Source of the DNA: Collinsella aerofaciens
GTDB lineage: Bacteria > Actinomycetota > Coriobacteriia > Coriobacteriales > Coriobacteriaceae
Reading direction: 5' to 3'
Assembly: GCF_002736145.1 (NCBI RefSeq)
Contig: NZ_CP024160.1
Location: 868,001-932,000 of the forward strand
DNA: 64,000 bases
Each line of letters opens with the position of its first letter. Within the stretch, counting starts at the first letter, position 1. Under the pieces are notes generated by a model. It was not told the DNA's origin. It searched no databases and saw nothing but the letters and a program-made list of their open reading frames with translations. Both the position numbers and the translations under genes were made by a program. Below, in pieces: positions 1 through 8,239 of this stretch.

Positions 1-374
1 AAGTTCGCCTTCGCAAAGTCGGCATTATTGGTATCGGCGGCCGAGACAAGTTTTTCGAGTGCGTCGGGCGCCATAAAGTCATCGGACTCCAAGATGCCAA
101 CGTACTTGCCACGCGCCATCTCCAGACCGTGGTTCATCGAGTCGCCGTAGCCGCTGTTGGCCTTGTCGATCATCTTAACGCGCCCATCGCGCTCCATATA
201 CTCGCGGATAATCGCGGGCGAGTTGTCGGTCGACCCGTCGTTAATGCAGATGATCTCAATATCCTTGAGCGTCTGCGCCAGGGCGGAATCGAGACACTCG
301 CGCAGGTAGCGCTGAACATTGTAAATGGGAATAAGCAGCGACAGAACAGGGCTGCCAGAGGCGTTAGTAGACAA
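1..374 (-). CDS. Glycosyltransferase family 2, N-terminal part (C-terminus outside window)
   Basis: A GT-A type family 2 glycosyltransferase transfers a sugar from a nucleotide-sugar to an envelope glycan on the cytoplasmic side. The visible 124 residues carry the classic N-terminal fold: a beta strand with PVLSLLIPIYN, then ICINDGSTDNS, and an acidic metal-binding region in GILESDDFMAPDAL. I chose the TTG start at 374 because AAGGAG lies just upstream and the protein then begins STNASGSPVLS. The gene diverges from the acyltransferase at 476. The C-terminal part, which would indicate acceptor or membrane attachment, is cut off by the window edge, so the substrate is unknown. Confidence 0.85.
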   Translation of the reverse strand, partial: MSTNASGSPVLSLLIPIYNVQRYLRECLDSALAQTLKDIEIICINDGSTDNSPAIIREYMERDGRVKMIDKANSGYGDSMNHGLEMARGKYVGILESDDFMAPDALEKLVSAADTNNADFAKAN

Positions 375-440
375 ATGTGCTCCTTAGGAAATACCTGTCG
401 TTTCATGGTATCAAAGGGTCAGCGCGCCAGCGGGCGTTTA

Positions 441-446
441 TATAAT
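441..446 (+). promoter_or_regulatory. Candidate -10 box (TATAAT) before the acyltransferase gene
   Basis: A perfect TATAAT lies 30 nt before the chosen ATG at 476, in the gap between two divergent genes. No convincing -35 hexamer was seen 16-18 nt upstream, so this is a candidate only. Confidence 0.35.
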
Positions 447-475
447 CTATGGAGCCCAACCTACGAAAGGACGCC

Positions 476-1606
476 ATGCAGCCCAAAGCCGCACGCAACA
501 TATCCATTGAGGCCTTGCGCTTGGTCGCAGTCGCCGGTATCGCGGTGTTCCACACGTTTCAGTGGACCTTCCAAGCGACCTGCGCCGGCTTGCCGGAATA
601 CGCGCCGCTCGCCGCCTTCCCCTATTCCGGCGTGCTCGGTTTTATCAACTTGCTGGGCTGCTGGGCCAACGAGGTCTTCTTTATGATCTCGGGCTATTTT
701 CTCATCGCTTCTGCCGCGCGTGCTTGGGACGGTGGAGCAACATGGAAGTCGCAAATGCAACGGACGGCGCAGCGCCTGGGCAAGGTCGTTATGCCCACTG
801 CGTTTTATTGCCTCGTGGCGCTCGCGTGGTCCACGGTCGTCTCCCCCATTCCCGATGTAGCCCTCGACACGCACTACTGGTACACGCTAGGCCTTGAGTT
901 TATCTGGGTCTATGCCGCCACGGTCTTCATGGCGCCATGGTTTGGGCTGGCTAAGAGTCGACTCCCCCAAAAGAGCTACACGACGACGGTCATCGCCGTT
1001 GGCATCCTCGCATTTGTTGTTAACGGGTATTTAGCCGCCATGAGCGCGACAAGCGGCGGTGAGTTTTCTTGGCTGCAGAAGCTCATGAGCGCTGCCACGT
1101 ACGTAGTCGCATTTTTGATAGGCGGGCTGCTCCGCGACGTAACCGGCGCCATGGATTCGGAAAAGGCGGGCGCCTTAGGCACGCGGTCGCTCGCAGCGGT
1201 TTTGGCGATCGCCACCATCCTGGAAGGAGCACTCTCCTTCACCGACAACCTCACGGCCATGACAACCCTCTCCTACAAATCGACCTCGTTGATCTCGTTT
1301 GCCCTCGCTGCCGCCTTCTTGCTCTTTGCGGCAACCCGACGCAGCGTCTCAGGCAATCCGCGGACTGCAGGTGTCATCGTCACCTTATCGACCGCCACGC
1401 TCGGTTTCTATGTGATGCAGTCGCTCACCAGTAGCCTGTGGCGTCCCGTCTTCAATACGTTGCTCGCAAACATACTGGTCAGCCAAAACAGCCCGGCAGC
1501 TATATGTATCATCACGGGTACCGTCATTAGCATCGTCTTTGCTCTGTCGCTCCTCATCATCGATGCAGCTAGAAGCCTTATCGCTCGCAAGCTCAAGCGG
1601 CAATAG
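476..1606 (+). CDS. Membrane acyltransferase, acyltransferase-3 family
   Basis: Integral membrane O-acyltransferases of this family modify extracytoplasmic polysaccharides or lipids. The 376-residue protein opens with NISIEALRLVAVAGIAVFHTFQ, which resembles the family's conserved first helix with its Arg and a catalytic-type His. GVLGFINLLGCWANEVFFMISGYFL follows, matching the usual 'FF.iSG' motif. About ten hydrophobic segments run to the C-terminus, which ends in a short basic tail. The ATG at 476 is preferred over the in-frame ATG at 449 because GAAAGG precedes it. It sits between two glycosyltransferase genes, which suggests a surface glycan as acceptor. The acyl group and acceptor cannot be read from sequence. 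Confidence 0.8.
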   Translation: MQPKAARNISIEALRLVAVAGIAVFHTFQWTFQATCAGLPEYAPLAAFPYSGVLGFINLLGCWANEVFFMISGYFLIASAARAWDGGATWKSQMQRTAQRLGKVVMPTAFYCLVALAWSTVVSPIPDVALDTHYWYTLGLEFIWVYAATVFMAPWFGLAKSRLPQKSYTTTVIAVGILAFVVNGYLAAMSATSGGEFSWLQKLMSAATYVVAFLIGGLLRDVTGAMDSEKAGALGTRSLAAVLAIATILEGALSFTDNLTAMTTLSYKSTSLISFALAAAFLLFAATRRSVSGNPRTAGVIVTLSTATLGFYVMQSLTSSLWRPVFNTLLANILVSQNSPAAICIITGTVISIVFALSLLIIDAARSLIARKLKRQ

Positions 1607-1776
1607 ACACGCTGCCGTCAGACGCTAAAGCCGCTGCAGCCGTGGCAGGTTCCTGCGTTTTATTCAAAGCTTGCCGACAAGGTGCGCCGAGCCTTTACAA
1701 TAGGACAGTCCCAAGGACGTATTCGATAGCTTCCGTGCAGCGCTCGCGCGCCGCGCGTGAAAGGATATATTGCCCC

Positions 1777-2799
1777 ATGCCTTCAACCCTTCCCGCTCCC
1801 ATCGATAAGCTCGCCATCGTCGTCGTTACGTACAAGCGCCAGGAACTCCTGGCCAACTTGTTCGACTCCATGACCGAGCTCACGGCAACGCCCTGGCGCA
1901 TCGTGATTGTCGATAACGAGAATTCGCGCGAGACCGAGGCCATGTGCACTGCATTCAACGAGCGCCTGGCCAACCTGTGGGGCATCGACACCGAGCAGCC
2001 CGACGCGCAGGGCGGCACCGACCGTGTCATCTACGCCCCGCAGCTCGAAAACGGCGGCGGTGCGGGCGGCTTCTCCGCTGGCACTAAATGCGCATACGAT
2101 CTGGGGGCCCAGTGGTTCTGGGTGATGGACGACGACGTGCTTGTCATCCCCGAAGGCATCGAGCGCCTGGCCAAGTGGACCGACCGCTACGATGTTATCC
2201 AGGGTTCGCGCCTGGACTTTGACGGCGGCGCTTTCTTTTGGCAGTACCAGCTTATCCTTTCGCTCGGCATCCCTAACCCCATCGCCAAGTGGGATCTGGG
2301 TCCCGAGGGCTATCGCGCCATGAACCAGCTGTGCTTTGAGGGCGGCATGTTCTCGCGCCGCGTGGTCGACAAGATCGGCCTGCCCGACGCGCGCTTCTTT
2401 ATCTACGGCGACGATGCCTGTTATGGCTACGTAGCCAGCCAGCACTTCCCCGCCGCCGTTGTTGCCGACGTGGTGCTCAAGCGAGCCCGCGCCGTCTCTA
2501 ACTGGGATATCGCCGGCAAGCGCCAGCTCAACTCCACGAGCGACACCAACCGTTACTACATCATGCGCAACCGAGGCTTCCTCGCTCGCTATATGCAGAT
2601 CTACGGTGACTACCACCCCATGCTGTTCCGCTTGGGCAACGCCGCGACCTTCTGCAAGGAGTTCATTCGCCTGGCCGCCGTTGACAAGTGCTTTAAGACC
2701 GGTATTCCGGCGCTGCGCCGTGGCATGAAGGACGCCCGCAAGATCGTTAAGGATCCCAACTGGAAGCCCATGCCTCCCATGAAGGGCGCCGAGCAGTAA
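1777..2799 (+). CDS. Glycosyltransferase family 2, galactofuranosyl/rhamnosyl-transferase-like
   Basis: A 340-residue cytosolic glycosyltransferase. The start is IDKLAIVVVTYKRQELLANLF, followed by WRIVIVDNENS, a glycine-rich NGGGAGGFSAG loop, and the metal-binding WFWVMDDDVLVI triad. The order resembles GlfT1/GlfT2-like enzymes that add galactofuranose or rhamnose to envelope polymers, where the Asn-Gly-Gly loop and DDD motif are conserved. A later FIYGDDACYGYVA segment could hold the catalytic-base region. The ATG at 1777 has GAAAGGA upstream; the open frame extends to 1642 but lacks a ribosome site there. It converges with the ATPase gene at 2818 with an 18-nt gap. The exact sugar is inference. 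Confidence 0.8.
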   Translation: MPSTLPAPIDKLAIVVVTYKRQELLANLFDSMTELTATPWRIVIVDNENSRETEAMCTAFNERLANLWGIDTEQPDAQGGTDRVIYAPQLENGGGAGGFSAGTKCAYDLGAQWFWVMDDDVLVIPEGIERLAKWTDRYDVIQGSRLDFDGGAFFWQYQLILSLGIPNPIAKWDLGPEGYRAMNQLCFEGGMFSRRVVDKIGLPDARFFIYGDDACYGYVASQHFPAAVVADVVLKRARAVSNWDIAGKRQLNSTSDTNRYYIMRNRGFLARYMQIYGDYHPMLFRLGNAATFCKEFIRLAAVDKCFKTGIPALRRGMKDARKIVKDPNWKPMPPMKGAEQ

Positions 2800-2817
2800 A
2801 AGGGCTTTCGCCCGCCG

Positions 2818-4617
2818 CTACAGTCGTTGGCACACCACGGATACACGCTGACCGTCAAAACCAAAGCCCCAACGCATGCGCCCGACGGCGGGGCGCGGCA
2901 CGCGGATACCATCGATGCCGTCGCGCTCTATGTCGAGCAGTGCCTGAACCGCCAACAGTTCCAGGCCCAGGGCATCGACGCCAGGGTCGTACATCATGTT
3001 GATCGTTATCAGCGGTCGCTCATCGAGCATGCCGAGCGTGTCGGCCACGTCAAACACCCGACCGGTGGGAATCACCTGGATATCCCAGCGATCCGAGACG
3101 CCACTTCGCTTGGAGCTGGGATTGCAATAGCCGGGCAGTCCAAAGCAGAGCCCCTGAAGCGCCAGATGATAGGCTGTCGGCACATCTGACTGGCCCACAT
3201 CGATGCCCAGATCGCCGATAGCACAGCTCAAAGCTTGCTTTACAGTGTCCTCGTCTCCTCGACACAGCCCGTCATGGAACGAGTCGATAACTCCAACGTC
3301 CTCAACGGCGCACTCAAACCATTCCAGAATTACAAGACGGAGCGCCTGACGCACTTCGTTGTTAGGCAGACGCAGGGAACGAAGGCACGCGCCGTCCCCC
3401 GAATGCCCCGTCATGTCCGTCGTAAGAAATCCAGACAGATACAGCGCAGTCCAGATATCATCGGACTTGGCGGCATCGGCCTCCTCGGCATGCACATGCA
3501 CTGGCGCCTCAATAAACCCATGCGCCTCAAGTAAATCGAACAATGCGGACAGGCGCATGAGATTCCAGTCGCCGACGCATGCGCTCAGACGGTCGGCGTA
3601 ACCATACAGATCTGCCCGAACAGGCGCGACGCAACCGCGATGTGCGTAGTCCACCACGCGCTCCGGGCTCGAGCAATAAAAACCACCAAGCAGATAGCCC
3701 TCGAGCCACTCGCGCGCGTCATCCAGACAGTCGTTGCGCCCGATGCGATCCAGCAGCACCCGGACTTCGTCGTCCGAAAAACCGAACCATCGATCACACC
3801 AACTCGACAGCGGTGTCGCCGACCGATAGGAAACCCCACGTTGGGACAACGCAAACTCGGCAGGACCGGGGCGCTCGCCCATAAGACACGTCAATCGCAA
3901 CGAGTCGCCGGCATCGGCAATGGTGTCAAACAACGTTCGGCTGAGCGACTCTAGGGAATCCACGCTACCGTCGTCCTTAGCGTCCAAACGCTTTGGACAT
4001 ACCGCGTCGTAGTCGTCTATCAGAAGAACAACCCGAACATCGAAAGCTGTCTGGAGCAGTTTAATGAGCACGCCAAGTGCCGCATCGATCTCCTTATCGC
4101 TGGCCACCCCACGCGCCGCCCTCTCGATAAGACGAACCTCACGTCTTGACAGATCGGGCGCAGCAAGCAGCGGCAGCAATCGGGCGCACTCGTGCGCGAC
4201 AGCGCTGCGAATAGCCGCCGCAGCATCGGCGTCGCGCCTCACAGTGGCAGTTGAAAAGTCGAGTGTGATGACCGGATAACACGCGTACTCATCACGATAG
4301 CGACCACCGCCCGCCTGCCAAATCTGGGTGCCGGCGAACGGGCTTCGATCCGGCCGCCGGTGATCAGGTCGTTCCAAATAGCATTTGAGCATCGATAGAT
4401 TCATGCTCTTGCCAAAACCCTTGGGCCGACAACAAAGCGCAACAGGTGCTTCGCTGTCCAATATATCGGCAATAAACATAGTCTTATCGACGAGTAAACA
4501 CCGATTGATTGCATCGGAAAAGTCATGTACATCAACCGGTAGAGCTGCGTTATCCGCATAACTGAGCAACCGTGCGCCAAACGCATGAGCAACACAATAA
4601 TTCGCCTGTTCAGACAC
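2818..4617 (-). CDS. AAA-ATPase-like protein with degenerate PD-(D/E)XK nuclease-type C-terminus
   Basis: A 599-residue protein of the AAA-ATPase-like/DUF1703 group, whose function is not established. Near the N-terminus it has FADILDSEAPVALCCRPKGFGKS, the family's P-loop variant, then VVLLIDDYDAVCPKR as Walker B. In relatives the C-terminal domain is a PD-(D/E)XK nuclease with a D-IxxxP strand and an ExK strand. Here RWDIQVIP is recognisable, but the strand expected to carry E-x-K reads LITINMMYD, so nuclease chemistry is probably lost. The GTG at 4617 is chosen because GAAGGAGAG lies 8 nt upstream; an upstream extension to 4746 looks non-coding. It stands alone and converges with the glycosyltransferase. 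Confidence 0.7.
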   Translation of the reverse strand: MSEQANYCVAHAFGARLLSYADNAALPVDVHDFSDAINRCLLVDKTMFIADILDSEAPVALCCRPKGFGKSMNLSMLKCYLERPDHRRPDRSPFAGTQIWQAGGGRYRDEYACYPVITLDFSTATVRRDADAAAAIRSAVAHECARLLPLLAAPDLSRREVRLIERAARGVASDKEIDAALGVLIKLLQTAFDVRVVLLIDDYDAVCPKRLDAKDDGSVDSLESLSRTLFDTIADAGDSLRLTCLMGERPGPAEFALSQRGVSYRSATPLSSWCDRWFGFSDDEVRVLLDRIGRNDCLDDAREWLEGYLLGGFYCSSPERVVDYAHRGCVAPVRADLYGYADRLSACVGDWNLMRLSALFDLLEAHGFIEAPVHVHAEEADAAKSDDIWTALYLSGFLTTDMTGHSGDGACLRSLRLPNNEVRQALRLVILEWFECAVEDVGVIDSFHDGLCRGDEDTVKQALSCAIGDLGIDVGQSDVPTAYHLALQGLCFGLPGYCNPSSKRSGVSDRWDIQVIPTGRVFDVADTLGMLDERPLITINMMYDPGVDALGLELLAVQALLDIERDGIDGIRVPRPAVGRMRWGFGFDGQRVSVVCQRL

Positions 4618-4747
4618 CGTAAACTCTCCTTCTAACGCAGCACGATGCCCATTGTAGCGAGCGGGTAGAGCGCAACAATATCGACATGCAAACGTTTCGG
4701 GCAACGGTAGCAACAGACCCCCGAGGGGCATAACAAATCGTTGCACA

Positions 4748-4785
4748 ACAAAAACGGGGCCCGATGCCGCCGCACCGGACCCCGT
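4748..4785 (-). terminator. Rho-independent terminator after the wall-anchored protein gene
   Basis: On the minus strand ACGGGGTCCGG pairs with CCGGGCCCCGT and is followed by TTTTTG. It lies 32 nt after the stop codon at 4817. Confidence 0.8.
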
Positions 4786-4816
4786 CCCAAACTCTTATAG
4801 AAAACGATCTGGAAGA

Positions 4817-6631
4817 TTACTCCTCCGAGCCGTCCTCCCCAGAAGCCTTCTTCTGCTGATCGAGCTTATGCTTACCACTTACGATAGACGTAGCGCCCAG
4901 CGTAGCCAAGCTTGCACTAGCAAGGCTCGCCATCACAATCAGATCGCCCGTCTTGGGCATGTTGCCGCCCGAGGACTTAGTCGTTGTAGTCGTCGTGGTC
5001 GTGGTGGTCACCGTCTTGGGGTCATTTTGCTCTTGGACCTGGTTGTCAGCACCGCTCTTGTCGTCGTCTTGGGACTGTTTCTTTTCGCCCTCGGCCTTGC
5101 TCTTGTCCTTCTCCTCAGATTCAGACTTCTTATACTCGTCCTTCTTCTGTTCGGACTTGTCGCTCTTCTCCTCAGAGCTAGAACCCTTATCGGATTCGGT
5201 CTTCTCGGAAGCCTTGTCCTTGGAGTCGCCCTTTGCGGCTTCGATCTTTTCCGTGGAAACCTGATCAGAGTTGCCCTTGTTCTGGGTCGAGCCGTTATTG
5301 ACGCCAGCCATCAGCGAAGAGCCCAGCGTAGAACCAAGCTGCTCGGAGAAAGAAGGCTTCTTGTCCGGCGAAGCAACGGGAGCGTCCGGCGCCTTATTCG
5401 AGTCATCCTTGGAAGCATCGGAACCAGGGGTTACGTCAGAGCCGGAGCCGTTGTTAGAGCCGGTGCCAACGGACGAATCGCTCGAGCCGGTGGATGAGTT
5501 AGAGGTGCCAGCGCCGGTCGAACCAGAAGCGTCGCTGTCCGTATTGCCGGCAGAGCTTGAAGACGAATCGCCCGCAGCAGAGCCGTTTGAATCGGAGCCG
5601 TTCGAGGTAGAGCCGTTGTTGGTAGTGCCACCAGCAGAGCCATCACCGTCAGCATCGGTCGAGGGCGCATCCATCCTGTCATCGTTGGCATCGTCGCTCG
5701 AGTCGTCATTCGAATCAGGCGTCGGCGTGGGCGCCGGCGTGGGCTCGGGCTGCACGGGCGTCGCAGCGGCAGCGGCCTCGTCCTCGGCGATATAAATCAA
5801 GCAGTCCTTCAGCTCGTTGCGGTAGCGGTTCTTCCAGCCCTCATGATACTGGGGCTGGCTCGAATACTTGGTCGCCACGTTATTGACCACACTGTTGGAA
5901 AGCGCCGTCACAAACTCGCGGTCGGACATATCGTTGGAGAGATTCGCCCAACGGAAGAAGTCCCTGCAGCCACCGGTGCCGCACATGTTGGTGATGCTCC
6001 ACACCATGCCCTTAACGCAATCGGCACGGCCCGAAATATCAATACCCAAGCCGCTCTTGAGCCACGCCTCGGTCACCGCATAGTACGAGTTGTACGCATA
6101 CGCATCCTGCAGAGCCGAAAACTCAGCAGGGTCGGTGTTATAAGCGCCCTGGAAGGCCTCCTGCGCAATACGGCCCAACTCGGTGAGCTGGCCATTCTCG
6201 TACATGGCATTGCTCGTGTTGGAAATCTCGCTGCCGCGATCAATCGCATCCTTGAGCATGCTGTATTTTTCGGGGTTGTAGTTGTAGGCCTGCTTCATAA
6301 ACGGAATGAGCGACCATCGACGGTCGAACTGGTAATAACCCAGCGCGTTATAGCCGTCGCCATACGAAAAGCCCTGGTTATAGTTGCCATGGCTCTCGTA
6401 CTTGGTAAAGTACTTCATCTCGGGGGTCACGTTAACAAACGAAACGCCCTGGACCGACCTCAGCACGCCCGAGAAGGACTGCTGGGTGTAAAGGCCCTTA
6501 TCGATATCGGTCGCATCCGAGGCAACGCCCGGTGTGGGCTCCTCGGCGGCAGCGGGTGCGGGTGCGGTAACGGCGCCAAACGAAAGCGCCAGCGTCAGGC
6601 CCGCGACAATCGCAGAATGCTTGGGCTGCAT
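4817..6631 (-). CDS. Secreted, sortase-anchored protein with lysozyme-like N-terminal domain
   Basis: A 604-residue exported protein. Residues 1-30 form a signal peptide ending in APAPAAAEE. Residues about 45-285 form a globular domain with KYESHGNYNQ and ALGYYQFDRRWSLIPF; the Glu-Ser-His-Gly segment and GYYQFD motif recall lysozyme/transglycosylase folds, so a wall-hydrolase role is plausible but unproven. Residues about 290-555 are low complexity: Pro/Thr, then Ser/Asn/Gly/Asp repeats, then Lys/Glu/Asp/Ser, then a run of Thr. The C-terminus has MPKTG, a variant of LPxTG, a hydrophobic helix and a short charged tail, so sortase anchoring is likely. GGGAGG precedes the ATG. A terminator follows. 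Confidence 0.75.
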   Translation of the reverse strand: MQPKHSAIVAGLTLALSFGAVTAPAPAAAEEPTPGVASDATDIDKGLYTQQSFSGVLRSVQGVSFVNVTPEMKYFTKYESHGNYNQGFSYGDGYNALGYYQFDRRWSLIPFMKQAYNYNPEKYSMLKDAIDRGSEISNTSNAMYENGQLTELGRIAQEAFQGAYNTDPAEFSALQDAYAYNSYYAVTEAWLKSGLGIDISGRADCVKGMVWSITNMCGTGGCRDFFRWANLSNDMSDREFVTALSNSVVNNVATKYSSQPQYHEGWKNRYRNELKDCLIYIAEDEAAAAATPVQPEPTPAPTPTPDSNDDSSDDANDDRMDAPSTDADGDGSAGGTTNNGSTSNGSDSNGSAAGDSSSSSAGNTDSDASGSTGAGTSNSSTGSSDSSVGTGSNNGSGSDVTPGSDASKDDSNKAPDAPVASPDKKPSFSEQLGSTLGSSLMAGVNNGSTQNKGNSDQVSTEKIEAAKGDSKDKASEKTESDKGSSSEEKSDKSEQKKDEYKKSESEEKDKSKAEGEKKQSQDDDKSGADNQVQEQNDPKTVTTTTTTTTTTKSSGGNMPKTGDLIVMASLASASLATLGATSIVSGKHKLDQQKKASGEDGSEE

Positions 6632-6770
6632 AAGATCCTCCCTGCATTGGTGTAGTTAAAGTGCAGTTTGCAAAGATAGAAATAAGTATTGCAGCTCGCC
6701 CGTTGTTGCACAACAACCCCTCGGTAAACGGCAACAACCCTCCGCGAAATCTTAAGGAATTGCGTTCAAC

Positions 6771-7202
6771 CTACAGCTTAATGTCAAAGTTAATCTCGGG
6801 GACGGCAGCAAGGTCGGCTAACGTCACGCCGTCGACGTACTTTTCGATCACGTCGTCCAGACCGCGCCAGAATTTGACGGTCGAGCAGAGATCGCTGCGG
6901 GCGCAGCTGTTGTCGATACCATCGCACGCCACCGGAGCCGTGCTGCCCTCGACGGCGCGCAGGATGTCGCCGGCACGCACCTCGGCCGGGTCCTTGGCCA
7001 TCATGTAGCCGCCGCCCTTGCCGCGCACGCTCTTAAGTAGGCCCGCCTTCATAAGCGGACGAACCAGCTGCTCCAGATACTTTTGCGAGATACGCTCGCG
7101 GTCGGCGACCTCGCGCAGGGCGATCTTGCCCTCGGCGTCACCAAGCGCCGCGATATAGATCATCAGTCGGAGGGCATAGCGGCCCTTGGAAGAAATGAGC
7201 AT
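6771..7202 (-). CDS. Rrf2-family Fe-S-sensing transcriptional regulator
   Basis: A 143-residue winged-helix repressor of the IscR/SufR group. It begins MLISSKGRYALRLMIYIAAL, the usual Rrf2 start, with the recognition helix in RISQKYLEQLVRPL. Three cysteines, C93, C100 and C106 (C-x6-C-x5-C), match the cluster ligands of IscR-type proteins, so it probably binds a [2Fe-2S] cluster. GGGAGG lies upstream of the ATG at 7202. It is divergent from the suf operon, and the gap between them is full of inverted repeats. The inferred role is feedback control of sufCBDSU by cluster supply. Confidence 0.88.
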   Translation of the reverse strand: MLISSKGRYALRLMIYIAALGDAEGKIALREVADRERISQKYLEQLVRPLMKAGLLKSVRGKGGGYMMAKDPAEVRAGDILRAVEGSTAPVACDGIDNSCARSDLCSTVKFWRGLDDVIEKYVDGVTLADLAAVPEINFDIKL

Positions 7203-7223
7203 ACCTACCCTCCCATCGCATCT

Positions 7224-7252
7224 GGGACAACATAACCAGGTTTGTTTGTCCC
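7224..7252. repeat. Palindrome GGGACAA-N15-TTGTCCC, copy 1
   Basis: Seven-base arms separated by 15 nt lie between the Rrf2 gene and sufC. The centre, AACCAGGTT, is itself symmetric. The right arm is followed by AAATCTTAAG, as in copy 3. It may be an operator or a RAYT-type REP. Confidence 0.7.
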
Positions 7253-7267
7253 AAATCTTAAGTAAGT

Positions 7268-7296
7268 GGGACAAACACAACAGGTTATTTTGTCCC
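7268..7296. repeat. Palindrome GGGACAA-N15-TTGTCCC, copy 2
   Basis: Same arms and the same 15-nt spacing as copy 1, starting 44 bp further on. The spacer shares AACAGGTT with copy 1 in part. Fixed spacing places the two arms about two helical turns apart. Confidence 0.7.
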
Positions 7297-7318
7297 AGAA
7301 TTTGAAAAGTCGAGTGGA

Positions 7319-7342
7319 TTAGTCGGGTTTTCCCTTGACTAA
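7319..7342. promoter_or_regulatory. Candidate Rrf2 operator overlapping the suf -35 region
   Basis: TTAGTCGGG-TTTT-CCCTTGACTAA is an inverted repeat whose arms (TTAGTC/GACTAA) resemble half-sites known for IscR/SufR-type regulators. It contains TTGACT at 7335-7340, usable as a -35 hexamer for the suf operon. A clear -10 was not identified; TAACTT at 7357 is the best-spaced candidate. Confidence 0.5.
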
Positions 7343-7426
7343 AGCCGAACCCATAGTAACTTTATTCCGAGAAGATTCCTAGGGTTTCGCACACCCATGA
7401 GTACACCATATACAGAGAGGGACAGC

Positions 7427-8227
7427 ATGAGCGCAAATCCGCTGCTTTCCATCGAAGGTCTGACCGCCTCCGTGGACGAGAAGACCATCCTCCACAACGT
7501 CAACCTCAACGTCGCCGCCGGCGAGACCCACGTGCTGATGGGACCCAACGGCGCCGGCAAGTCCACCCTTGGCCACCTGGTCATGGGCGATCCCGTCTAC
7601 ACGGTCAACGACGGCCACATCGTCTTTGACGGTCAGGACATCACCGAGCTCACCACCGACAAGCGCTCGCGCGCCGGCCTGTTCCTGAGCTTCCAGGCCC
7701 CGGTCGAGATCCCGGGCGTGCCGCTGTCGAGCTTTTTGCGCGCCAGCATCGCCGGCCGCCCCGGCCTGGAGATGAAGGGCAAGGAGTTCCGCCGTCGCGT
7801 CAAGGAGCTCGCGGCCGAGCTTAACATGGATACCGCCTATCTCAACCGCGAGCTGGGCGTAGGCTTCTCGGGCGGCGAGAAGAAGAAGGTCGAGATGCTC
7901 CAGCTCCTGCTGCTGCAACCCAAGCTCGCCATCCTCGACGAGACCGACTCAGGCTTGGACGTCGATGCGCTTTCCACCGTCAGCCACGGCATGGACGCGT
8001 ACCGCAAGAGCTGCGACGGCTCCATGCTCATCATCACGCACAACACGCGCATCCTGGAGCACCTGGATGTCGACCGTGTCCACGTTATGGTCAAGGGTCA
8101 CATCGTGCGCGAGGACGACGCCTCGCTCATTCCCTGGATCGACAAGAACGGCTTTGAGACCTTCGAGCGCGAGGCCGCCGAGCAGCGCGCCCAGGCCGAG
8201 GCCGACGCTGCCGAGCAGCAGGCGTAA
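7427..8227 (+). CDS. sufC: SufC, ABC-type ATPase of Fe-S cluster assembly
   Basis: A 266-residue soluble ATPase that drives the SufBCD scaffold. It shows Walker A GPNGAGKSTLG, the signature GFSGGEKKKVEML and Walker B LAILDETDSGLDVDAL, in the order and spacing of SufC. The C-terminus has an acidic, alanine- and glutamate-rich tail. The ATG at 7427 is chosen over the in-frame ATG at 7397 because GAGAGG precedes it by 6 nt and the protein then starts at the conserved first strand. It is the first gene of the sufCBDSU operon, 12 nt before sufB. Confidence 0.95.
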   Translation: MSANPLLSIEGLTASVDEKTILHNVNLNVAAGETHVLMGPNGAGKSTLGHLVMGDPVYTVNDGHIVFDGQDITELTTDKRSRAGLFLSFQAPVEIPGVPLSSFLRASIAGRPGLEMKGKEFRRRVKELAAELNMDTAYLNRELGVGFSGGEKKKVEMLQLLLLQPKLAILDETDSGLDVDALSTVSHGMDAYRKSCDGSMLIITHNTRILEHLDVDRVHVMVKGHIVREDDASLIPWIDKNGFETFEREAAEQRAQAEADAAEQQA

Positions 8228-8239
8228 AGGGGCGACGTA

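Noticed and set aside
4868-6655. Plus-strand frames opposite the wall-anchored protein gene
   Set aside because: They are complements of its low-complexity repeats; the minus-strand reading has signal peptide, sorting signal and ribosome site.
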